Part shown: positions 56,849-63,429 of the stretch, piece by piece
Layout: every line of letters starts with the position of its first letter
Position numbering within the stretch: the stretch's first letter is position 1
NCBI GenBank assembly: GCA_038327685.1
Contig: JBBQLH010000001.1
Location: forward strand, 1 to 64,000
DNA length: 64,000 nt
DNA from: DASQFQ01 sp038327685
Lineage (GTDB): Bacteria > Actinomycetota > Thermoleophilia > Solirubrobacterales > Solirubrobacteraceae
Direction of reading: 5' to 3'
Program-made: the position numbers and the translations under genes
Notes under the pieces: generated by a model
The model's database searches: none
The model's input: only the letters and a program-made list of their open reading frames with translations
What the model was told of the DNA's origin: nothing

Positions 56849-57586
56849 ATGATCGAGTTCATCTTCATGCTCACCCGCGACGACGTCACGCTGAAGGACG
56901 CCCGCGAGGTCTACGCGTCGGTCGCCGGCGAGCGAAGCGGTGACGAGGCCTCTGGCCGAGGCAGTGGCCTGCGCCACGTCGGCTGCAAGGACGTCGGCCT
57001 GCCCACCGAGGAGCTGAAGGCGCTCATGGAGGACATCCGCTCCAACGGCCACGAGAGCTGGATCGAGGTCGTCTCAGAGACCGAGGAGGACACGCTCGCC
57101 TCGGCGCGCGCCGCGGCCGAGATCCGCTCCGACCACCTGATCGGCGGCACCCTGATCGAGCCGGTGCAGGAGATCCTCGCGGATACGGGCGTGCGCTTCT
57201 GGCCCTACGTGGGGCAGATCGTCGGCCACCCGTGCCTGCTGCGGGGCTCGATCGACGAGATCGTCGCCGACACCGAGCGCGCGGCGGCCCTCGGCGTCGA
57301 CGGCATCAACCTGCTCGCCTACCGCTATGACGGCGACGTCGAGGCGCTCGTCCGCGCGGTGGTCGGCGCGACCGATCTCCCCGTGATCTGCGCCGGCTCG
57401 GTGGACTCCGTCGAGCGCATCCGCGCGCTCGATGCCTGCGGCGCTTGGGCGTTCACGATCGGCACCGCCGCGCTCGACGGCGCGCTCGTCGATGGCGCGC
57501 CGCTGAGCGGGCAGTTGCAGGCGGCCCTCGAGGCGAGCGCCAGCGGTGACGAGGCCTCTGGCCGAGGCAGGGGCGTCACGGCGTGA
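56849..57586 (+). CDS. TIM-barrel protein, phosphosugar-epimerase/aldolase-like, carrying two copies of an inserted repeat
   Basis: The 245-residue protein follows CAGGGAG at a suitable distance. It has GLRHVGCKDVGLPTEELKAL (strand 2), SDHLIGGTLIEPVQEIL, VGQIVGHPCLLRGS, GVDGINLLAYRYDGD and at the C-terminus VICAGSVDSVERIRAL followed by GAWAFTIGTAAL, the standard phosphate-binding loop of HisA/NanE/TrpC-like barrels. Substrate phosphate binding is therefore likely, in line with the nearby kinases. A 9-residue stretch SGDEASGRG appears both near residue 30 and near the C-terminus; both are in-frame copies of a 29-bp DNA repeat and probably are insertions in loops. The exact reaction is unknown. 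Confidence 0.72.
   Translation: MIEFIFMLTRDDVTLKDAREVYASVAGERSGDEASGRGSGLRHVGCKDVGLPTEELKALMEDIRSNGHESWIEVVSETEEDTLASARAAAEIRSDHLIGGTLIEPVQEILADTGVRFWPYVGQIVGHPCLLRGSIDEIVADTERAAALGVDGINLLAYRYDGDVEALVRAVVGATDLPVICAGSVDSVERIRALDACGAWAFTIGTAALDGALVDGAPLSGQLQAALEASASGDEASGRGRGVTA
56936..56964 (+). repeat. 29-bp palindromic repeat, copy 1 (inside a gene)
   Basis: This copy is identical over 29 bases to 57542-57570. It contains GCCTC-TGGCC-GAGGC, an inverted repeat with 5-nt loop, and is translated as SGDEASGRG. It lies in an early loop of the TIM-barrel gene. Confidence 0.8.
57542..57570 (+). repeat. 29-bp palindromic repeat, copy 2 (inside a gene)
   Basis: This is the second exact copy, 606 bp (202 codons) after the first and in the same reading frame, close to the 3' end of the TIM-barrel gene. 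Confidence 0.8.
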
Positions 57587-59114
57587 CGACGCCCCTGTCG
57601 ATCATCCGGCCGATGCCGTCGAACTTCGCGCGGTCGCGCCGCTTGAGCACCATCGCGTAGACCAGGCTGCCGACCACCCCGATGACGGCGATCGGTGCGA
57701 TCAGGTCGACATAGCCGATCGTGCCGGCCAGCACGCCGATGTTCTTGAACAGCAGGTAGATCGCGAAGACCTGGCCGAGGATCGCGATGATCGGGCAGAC
57801 CACGACGACCAGGGCGGAATCGGGGTGCTTGTGGCGCCGGTGCCACATGATGACCGCCAGCGCGCACGTCGCCTGGATCGCGAGGATCCACACCACGCCC
57901 TGGACGGCCATCATCGTGTAGATGCGCACGTAGGCGGTGTCGAAGGCGGCCTTGTAGCTGAAGCCGGCGCCGATCCCCCAGGCCAGGACGAGCGCGATGG
58001 CGAACGCCGTCTGGGCGAAGCTCGCGATGTACGGCGACTTGTGCGTGGGATGCGTTCGCCCCAGCGCGCGGGGCAGGATCCCCTCGCGGCCCATCGCGTA
58101 GAAGTACCGCATCGCCACATTGTGGAAGGCCATCGCGCAGGCGAACGAGCCGGTGAGGATCAGGACCTGCATGGTCGTCGCGAGGCCGTGCGAGCCGAAC
58201 TGGCGCATCACGACGAAGAACGGCCCGGCGGGATCCTGGGCCGCCTTGACGAGGTGGCTCTCCGAGAACGCGGAGACGAACGCCAGCGAGGTGATGACGT
58301 AGCCGATCCCGAGCCCGATGACCGAGATCATCGTCGCCCGCGGGACGATCCGCGCGGGGTCGCGGGACTCCTCCGCGTAGTTCGGGACGGCCTCGAAGCC
58401 GACCCACGACCAGAACGCGAGGAACAATCCGACCCCGGCGGCGAGGCCCGGCCCCGGGCTGGTGAGCTTCAACGGGTTGAGCGCCTGGAACTGGATGCCG
58501 TCCGGGCCGCCGCCCTTGCCGAAGACGACGATGTCGAAGATCGTCAGGATGATGATCTCGCCGATCAGCGCGAAGCCGAGGATGCGCACCGACAGCTCGA
58601 CGTCGAAGAAGCAGAACACGCTGATGAGGACGGCCGCGAACAGCGCGAACACGACCCACGGGACGTGCCAGCCGAACCAGTCGTTGAAGTTCGTGGCCGC
58701 GAAGTAGGCGAACCCGCCGAGCAGCGAGACCTCGAACAGGGCGTAGGAGAGCGCCCCCGTGATCCCCGCCGCCATCCCGAGCTCACGGCCGAGGCCGTGC
58801 GAGATGAACGTGTAGAAGCCGCCGGCGGCGCGCATCTTGCGCGCCATCGCCACATAGCCGACCGAGAAGATCGTGAGGATCACGGTCGCGAACAGGAACG
58901 CGGCGGGTGTATAGAGGCCGGTGCCGAACCCGGTCGCGAACGGGACGTTGAATAGCATCGCGGAGATCGGCGCGGCCCCGGTGACCGCGACGAAGATCAC
59001 CCCCCACAGCCCGATGGCGTTCGGCTTTAGGCGATTGGTCTCGCCCGCGTACACGGACTCGACGGCGCCCTCGTGGTGGGCCTCGAGCTTCGGCCCCGGC
59101 TTGGTGGTTGCCAT
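57576..59114 (-). CDS. APC-superfamily amino-acid/amine permease
   Basis: The 512-residue protein has 12 helices with the APC order: AVTGAAPISAMLFNVPFATG in helix 1, RKMRAAGGFYTFISHGLGRE between helices 2 and 3, and VGFEAVPNYAEESRDPARIV after helix 6, the conserved loop of the amino acid-polyamine-organocation family. It imports an amino acid or amine by ion coupling. Its place next to the microcompartment genes fits uptake of the amino alcohol or amine broken down there. A GGGGAG ribosome site precedes ATG 59114. A GntR-type operator lies about 40 bases upstream. Confidence 0.9.
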   Translation of the reverse strand: MATTKPGPKLEAHHEGAVESVYAGETNRLKPNAIGLWGVIFVAVTGAAPISAMLFNVPFATGFGTGLYTPAAFLFATVILTIFSVGYVAMARKMRAAGGFYTFISHGLGRELGMAAGITGALSYALFEVSLLGGFAYFAATNFNDWFGWHVPWVVFALFAAVLISVFCFFDVELSVRILGFALIGEIIILTIFDIVVFGKGGGPDGIQFQALNPLKLTSPGPGLAAGVGLFLAFWSWVGFEAVPNYAEESRDPARIVPRATMISVIGLGIGYVITSLAFVSAFSESHLVKAAQDPAGPFFVVMRQFGSHGLATTMQVLILTGSFACAMAFHNVAMRYFYAMGREGILPRALGRTHPTHKSPYIASFAQTAFAIALVLAWGIGAGFSYKAAFDTAYVRIYTMMAVQGVVWILAIQATCALAVIMWHRRHKHPDSALVVVVCPIIAILGQVFAIYLLFKNIGVLAGTIGYVDLIAPIAVIGVVGSLVYAMVLKRRDRAKFDGIGRMIDRGVVTP

Positions 59115-59153
59115 TGCTCCCCTTCTCCTCTTACGCGGTCCCTCGCGGACGAA

Positions 59154-59166
59154 GTTGTCCTACAAC
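59154..59166. promoter_or_regulatory. GntR-like operator upstream of the permease
   Basis: GTTGT (59154-59158) and ACAAC (59162-59166) are inverted around CCT. The site differs by one base from the core of the operator at 56800-56814 (GTTGTCC-x-ACAAC). Confidence 0.6.
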
Positions 59167-59181
59167 ACAGACTCGGTGCAT

Positions 59182-59976
59182 TCAACCATCTGGTCCCCGC
59201 CGTGGCAAGCCGTCGTGCACGTGCACGGCGGCGCCGACGAGCGTCGGCGCGGCCGGCGCCGTGCGCGCACGCACGACGATGCGCACGCGATCGGCGCGGA
59301 ACAGGTCGTGCGAGCGCTCGAACGCGCGCCCGTCCGCATCCCAGGCGGTGCGCGCCACGGCGAGCAGCGGCGCACCGCGGCGCAGCCCCAGCAGCCTGGC
59401 CTCGGCGGCGCCCGCGGCGACGACCTCGATCCGCTCCTCCGCCTCGCCCGGCACCAGGCCGTAGCCCGTCTGCAGGAGCTCGTAGAGCGATCCGCCGAGC
59501 GAGCGGTCGAGCAGATCGGGGAACCGCTCGGCCGGGAACAGCGCGCGCTCGAGCGAGATCGGCTCGCCGTCGGCGAGCCGGACACGGACGACCTCGAGCA
59601 CGAGCGCGCCGTCGGGGAGACCCAGCTCCGCGGCGGTCTCGCCGTCCGCCTCGACGGTGCTCGTCGACAGCACCCGGGCGTCGGACTGGAAGCCCTGGCG
59701 GCGCAGATAGGCCGGCAACCCGGCGAGGCTGGTCAGATCGCGCTCGACCTTGCGCTCGGCCACGAAGATCCCACCCGCGCGGCCGCGAGTGCGCCGGACC
59801 AGGCCGCTGCGCTCGAGATCGGCCAGTGCCGCGCGGATCGTCGAGCGCGACACGCCCAGCCGCTCGGCGAGCTCCCGCTCCGCGCCGAGCCGCTCGCCGG
59901 GCCCTGGCAGCTCGCCGAGCAGGCGGTCCCGCGCCGCGAGCGCCGTCGGCCCCAGCGAGACGGCCGAGCGCTCCAC
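59182..59976 (-). CDS. GntR-family regulator with UTRA domain (microcompartment locus)
   Basis: The 264-residue protein has a winged helix (RLGAERELAERLGVSRSTIR, ALADLERSGLVRRTRGRAGG) and a UTRA domain (LVLEVVRVRLADGEPISLER, LLGLRRGAPLLAVARTAWDA). GTG 59976 is the start. It lies between the permease and the dehydrogenase of the microcompartment block, so it most likely controls that block; the operator at 59154-59166 just behind it is a candidate site. It is a distinct protein from the GntR at 54966. Confidence 0.88.
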   Translation of the reverse strand: MERSAVSLGPTALAARDRLLGELPGPGERLGAERELAERLGVSRSTIRAALADLERSGLVRRTRGRAGGIFVAERKVERDLTSLAGLPAYLRRQGFQSDARVLSTSTVEADGETAAELGLPDGALVLEVVRVRLADGEPISLERALFPAERFPDLLDRSLGGSLYELLQTGYGLVPGEAEERIEVVAAGAAEARLLGLRRGAPLLAVARTAWDADGRAFERSHDLFRADRVRIVVRARTAPAAPTLVGAAVHVHDGLPRRGPDG

Positions 59977-60010
59977 TCCTAGTGGTTCCTCGGGTTCGCC
60001 GGAGGGGCCA

Positions 60011-60781
60011 CTACGTCTCGAGTCCCATGATCGACTCCGACAGCACCTGGCCGCCGTCGACGACGATCGTCTGGCCCGTGATGTAGGAGGCCTCGTCGGT
60101 GGCGAGGAAGAGCGCCGCGTTCCCGATGTCCTCCACCTTCCCGAGCTTGCCCTGCGGGATCGAGGCCTCCATCTGCTGCCGGTACTCCGGCCCCAGCTCG
60201 GCGAGCCCCTCGGTCTCGATGTTGCCCGGCATGACGGCGTTGATCGTGATGCCCTTGCCGGCGAGCTCGATCGCCGCCGTGCGCACGAAGCCGAGCTGGG
60301 CCGCCTTCGTCGCGCCGTAATGCGACCAGCCGGGGAAGCCGGTGATCGGGCCCGTGATCGACGAGGTGACGACGACGCGCCCGTGGCCGCTGCGCTCGAG
60401 CGCGGGCAGGCAGGCCTTGACCGAGAGCATCGTGCCCTTGACGTTGGTGGCGAAGATCGCGTCGATGTCCTCCTCGGTCATGTCCGCGAGCTTGGTGTCG
60501 GGGAAGATCCCGGCGTTCGCGCACAGGACGTCGATGCCGCCGAAGCGCTCGACGGTGTCGGCCGCCATCCGCTCGCAGTCCTCCGCGCGGCCGACGTCGG
60601 CGGCCACGTAGGCGCCGCCGAGGTCGGCCGCCGCCGCCTCGCCCGTCGCCTGGTCCCGGCCCGCGACGACGACGTTGGCACCCGCGCGTGCGAACACGCC
60701 CGCGATGCCCTTGCCGATGCCCTTCGTGCCGCCGGTGACGAGCACGACGCGGCCGGTGAGAGGGGTGAACACTTGGGTCAT
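60011..60781 (-). CDS. Short-chain dehydrogenase, probable amino-alcohol dehydrogenase of the microcompartment pathway
   Basis: The 256-residue protein has the SDR cofactor loop LVTGGTKGIGKGIAG, ADVGR, NAGIFPD, catalytic Ser in VTSSITGPITG and Tyr/Lys in YGATKAAQ, and PGNIETEG. It overlaps the kinase gene by ATGA. In microcompartment loci of the Rhodococcus-and-Mycobacterium type an SDR of this kind interconverts an amino alcohol (1-amino-2-propanol) and the aminoketone; that role is inferred from the context, not from substrate residues. Confidence 0.85.
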   Translation of the reverse strand: MTQVFTPLTGRVVLVTGGTKGIGKGIAGVFARAGANVVVAGRDQATGEAAAADLGGAYVAADVGRAEDCERMAADTVERFGGIDVLCANAGIFPDTKLADMTEEDIDAIFATNVKGTMLSVKACLPALERSGHGRVVVTSSITGPITGFPGWSHYGATKAAQLGFVRTAAIELAGKGITINAVMPGNIETEGLAELGPEYRQQMEASIPQGKLGKVEDIGNAALFLATDEASYITGQTIVVDGGQVLSESIMGLET

Positions 60782-61758
60782 GCCTCCGGTTGGGTTGACA
60801 GGTAGCGCTCCGCCAGCGCGCAGGTCCCGGCCGTGAAGCCGGCGCCGAGCTCCGCGGCCTCGGTCGCGAAGGTGTGGTGCGAGCCGATCCAGGCCACCAG
60901 CAGCAGCCGGCGCAGCATCACGAAGGTGTCGAGCTCGCCCTCGTCGGCCGCGTCCAGCGGCGCGACGGAGCGGTAGCCCTCGAGCCACGCGTCGCGCAGC
61001 TCGGGCACGCGCGGGTGGTCCTCCATGAACGAGACGGTGGTGGCGAAGTCGTACATGAACCACGCGAACCCGGAGTCGTCGAAGTCGATCACGCGCACCT
61101 CGCCGTCGTCGACGAGCAGGTTGGCGAGCCGGATGTCGGCGTGGACGAGCCCGAAGCGACCGCTCGCCTGGCCGTAGGCCTCGAGGCGCGCCGCGATCGC
61201 GGCGTCGAGGCGGTCGAGCAGCCGGCGCTCCTCGGGGCCCATCCCCAGGCCGTCCTGCCATCTCCCCCAGTACCCGCCGGCTCCGAGCGTCCGCTCGTAG
61301 TCCCAGGTCGGCCGGTCGAACCCCGGTGGCGGCCGCCACGCGCGCGCGTGCGCGTGCATGCGCGCCGAGACCGCTCCGAGCGTGCGGAAGCCGGCGATCA
61401 CCGCCTCGCCCTCGGGGTCGGGCTCGCGGCCCGGGAGCCATTCGAAGAGCACGACGTTGCGCGCGCCGAGGTCATCCGCGGAGACCGTGACGACGCGCTC
61501 GCCCCCGGGCGCGGGCACCGGGACGCAGGTGTCGACCGCCCCGTCCTCGCGGAGCGCGTCGACCCACTGCAGCTCGGACTCGATCTGATCGCTCGTCCGG
61601 TAGCCAGGACGGTGGACCCGGAGCGCGTAGCGGCGCTCGGACTCGGGGTCCTCGACGCGGTAGGTGTGGTTCTCGGAGACGTTGCAGAGCGTGGCCGTCG
61701 CCGCCGGCGAGAGGCCGTAGCGGCCGACAGCGGCCACGGCGAGGTCGTCGATGCTCAT
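60778..61758 (-). CDS. APH-family kinase of the microcompartment locus
   Basis: The 326-residue protein has the aminoglycoside-phosphotransferase fold: an N-lobe with VSENHTYRVEDPESERRYAL and RVHRPGY, hinge VVLFEWLPGRE, catalytic loop LVHADIRLANLLVDDG (His, Asp and Asn in place) and VIDFDDSGFAWFMYD for magnesium. Such kinases in these microcompartment loci are thought to phosphorylate an amino alcohol so that a PLP-dependent lyase can release an aldehyde. It is not expected to be a resistance gene here. It overlaps the BMC-T gene and the dehydrogenase gene by four bases. Confidence 0.87.
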   Translation of the reverse strand: MSIDDLAVAAVGRYGLSPAATATLCNVSENHTYRVEDPESERRYALRVHRPGYRTSDQIESELQWVDALREDGAVDTCVPVPAPGGERVVTVSADDLGARNVVLFEWLPGREPDPEGEAVIAGFRTLGAVSARMHAHARAWRPPPGFDRPTWDYERTLGAGGYWGRWQDGLGMGPEERRLLDRLDAAIAARLEAYGQASGRFGLVHADIRLANLLVDDGEVRVIDFDDSGFAWFMYDFATTVSFMEDHPRVPELRDAWLEGYRSVAPLDAADEGELDTFVMLRRLLLVAWIGSHHTFATEAAELGAGFTAGTCALAERYLSTQPEA

Positions 61759-62393
61759 CCGGTCCTTCCCTCCACAGCCTCGAGAACGCGCGTGATCTCG
61801 TCGCGCGCGAGCACGATATCCGGGGTCGTCCCGGCGAGGTAGACGCGCCCGGCGGCGCCGATCATCGAGACGGTCACGAGCGTCAGCCCGGGAGCGACGC
61901 GCTCGGCCGCGTTCGCGGCGACCGCTGCGAACAGCGCCGGCGTCACCTCGACGACGAGCAGCGTCTGGCCGGGCAGCAGCATCGACGCCTCGCGGTTGCG
62001 GTTCACGATCACCGCGTGCTGATCGGTCACGCCCTCGATCACGTCGACGTACAGGACGCGCGGGCGCAGCGCGTCCTCGGCCCGTGCGCCGATGCCCGCG
62101 AGGATGGCCTCTCCCGCGCGCTCGACGAGCGCGGCGTCGGACGCATGGACCTCCAGCACGCCGAACTGGCGCTCCACGAAGTGGATGCCCGGCTCGATGT
62201 CGGGCACCGACTTCAGCGCGAGGTCGATGATGCGCTCGATCGCCAGCCCGGGAGCGACCTCGACGATCAGCGCGTGGTCGCCCTCGATCGCCGGGTAGCC
62301 GCGCGCCCGCAGCGGCGTGCCGAGGTACGCCGCGAACTGCCGGCCCAGGTCGGGGATCGGCAGGTAGACCCTGAGCTCGACGGCACCGGCCAC
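61755..62393 (-). CDS. Microcompartment shell protein, tandem-domain trimer type (BMC-T)
   Basis: The 212-residue protein contains two BMC folds: the first at about residues 10-110 (ALIVEVAPGLAIERIIDLAL, HFVERQFGVLEVHASD) and the second at about 115-205 (AVIVNRNREASMLLPGQTLL, VVEVTPALFAAVAANAAE, MIGAAGRVYLAGT). It would form pseudohexagonal trimers that make facets and carry a larger pore. It is a diverged paralogue of the BMC-T at 63426. The GTG start is at 62393. Confidence 0.9.
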   Translation of the reverse strand: MAGAVELRVYLPIPDLGRQFAAYLGTPLRARGYPAIEGDHALIVEVAPGLAIERIIDLALKSVPDIEPGIHFVERQFGVLEVHASDAALVERAGEAILAGIGARAEDALRPRVLYVDVIEGVTDQHAVIVNRNREASMLLPGQTLLVVEVTPALFAAVAANAAERVAPGLTLVTVSMIGAAGRVYLAGTTPDIVLARDEITRVLEAVEGRTG

Positions 62394-62401
62394 CGCGCGC
62401 G

Positions 62402-62680
62402 TCAGGCGGCCTCGCCGGTGAAGTGCTTGCCGAGCTCGTTGTGCGGGCGCGGGATGACGTGGACCGACACCAGCTCGCCGACCGTCGACGCGGTCTCCGA
62501 CCCGGCTTCGGTGGCCGCCTTGACCGCCCCGACGTCGCCGCGCACGAGCACCGCGACGAGGCCGTCGCCGACCTCCTCGCGCGAGATGATCGTCACGTTG
62601 GCCGCCTTCACCATCGCGTCGGCCGCCGCCAGCGCGGCCACGTAGCCCTTCGTCTCGATCATGCCGAGTGCTTCGCTCAT
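62402..62680 (-). CDS. Microcompartment shell protein, hexamer type (BMC-H)
   Basis: The 92-residue protein is a single canonical BMC domain: ALGMIETKGYVAALAAADAM, VKAANVTIISREEVGDGLVA, VLVRGDVGAVKAATEAGSE and VSVHVIPRPHNEL. It forms the main hexagonal tiles of the shell. It overlaps the vertex-protein gene by four bases. It is the only BMC-H in the window, while two BMC-T genes are present. Confidence 0.95.
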   Translation of the reverse strand: MSEALGMIETKGYVAALAAADAMVKAANVTIISREEVGDGLVAVLVRGDVGAVKAATEAGSETASTVGELVSVHVIPRPHNELGKHFTGEAA

Positions 62681-62934
62681 CGCTGCTCCTCTGCGTTGGG
62701 TTCGTCCAGTGATCCGATGATCAGCGCGTCCAGGGGTGGGTGGTCGGGGGCGAAGTAGCCCGAGGCCACCGAGCCGGTGGCGACGAGCACGCGCTCGCCG
62801 ACACCGCTGCCGAGCACGTCGAACGCGATCAGGCGCGCGCCGTCGTCGGTGCGCACCTCGAGCAGCGCGCCGTTGGGCAACGCGTCGACGCGCCGCGTCG
62901 CCCACACCGATTCCGTCACCGTCGCTCTCAGCAT
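62677..62934 (-). CDS. Microcompartment vertex protein (BMC-P, EutN/CcmL-like)
   Basis: The 85-residue protein is a pentamer-forming OB-fold vertex protein: ESVWATRRVDALPNGALLEV, LIAFDVLGSGVGERVLVATG, SVASGYFAP and ALIIGSLDEP. It closes the corners of the icosahedral shell. It starts at ATG 62934, directly before (in transcription, behind) the stop of the unknown gene. Confidence 0.93.
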   Translation of the reverse strand: MLRATVTESVWATRRVDALPNGALLEVRTDDGARLIAFDVLGSGVGERVLVATGSVASGYFAPDHPPLDALIIGSLDEPNAEEQR

Positions 62935-63429
62935 CTACTTCTCCCGTTCGATCTTGATCCCCTTGGCGCGCGCCTTGTCGCGCGCCAGGGGCGTCAGTAC
63001 CGCGCCCGGCCCGAGCACGAGGCGGCCACCGGCCTTCGCCGCCTCCTCGACCTTGCGCTCCGTCACCGCGCCGCGCTCGACCCGCACCGCGCCGCCGGAG
63101 GACCCGCCCTCGCCCGCCCTACCGAGCGTGAAGCGAAGCCGGCCGGCTCGGATGGCCTCGCGGTCGCCGGGATTCTCGAAGCGGGTGAGCAGGCCGCGCA
63201 CGAAGCGGTCGAGGTCGTCGTCGGAGTCGAGCTTGACCCGCTCGACGCCGGCGTCACCGCCGATCACCTCGCCGCCGGCGGGCGGCGCGGTCCAGGTCGA
63301 GGGGCGCAGGACCGCGGCCACCGGCGGCGCGGGCACCTGCGGGACGGCGCCGCCCGCGCCGTCGGGGCCCGCGAGTGCCTCCTGCAGGAGCTCGCGCAGC
63401 ATCTCGCGCGCGGCCTCGCGCTCGCTCAT
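62935..63429 (-). CDS. Microcompartment-locus protein of unknown function with possible encapsulation helix
   Basis: The 164-residue protein begins with a short amphipathic helix (SEREAAREMLRELLQEALAG), has a Pro/Ala-rich linker, then a compact domain (VERVKLDSDDDLDRFVRGLL, FENPGDREAIRAGRLRFTLG). It ends in VLTPLARDKARAKGIKIERE, a short C-terminal motif also seen in EutQ- and PduM-like microcompartment proteins. A short N-terminal amphipathic helix plus linker is the usual form of a cargo-targeting peptide. It overlaps the BMC-T gene (ATGA) and abuts the BMC-P gene. It may be a shell-lumen adaptor; no enzyme motif is visible. Confidence 0.7.
   Translation of the reverse strand: MSEREAAREMLRELLQEALAGPDGAGGAVPQVPAPPVAAVLRPSTWTAPPAGGEVIGGDAGVERVKLDSDDDLDRFVRGLLTRFENPGDREAIRAGRLRFTLGRAGEGGSSGGAVRVERGAVTERKVEEAAKAGGRLVLGPGAVLTPLARDKARAKGIKIEREK

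Noticed and set aside
60778..61758. Aminoglycoside resistance
   Set aside because: The kinase fold is shared by many small-molecule kinases, and the position inside a microcompartment operon with an SDR argues for a metabolic substrate.
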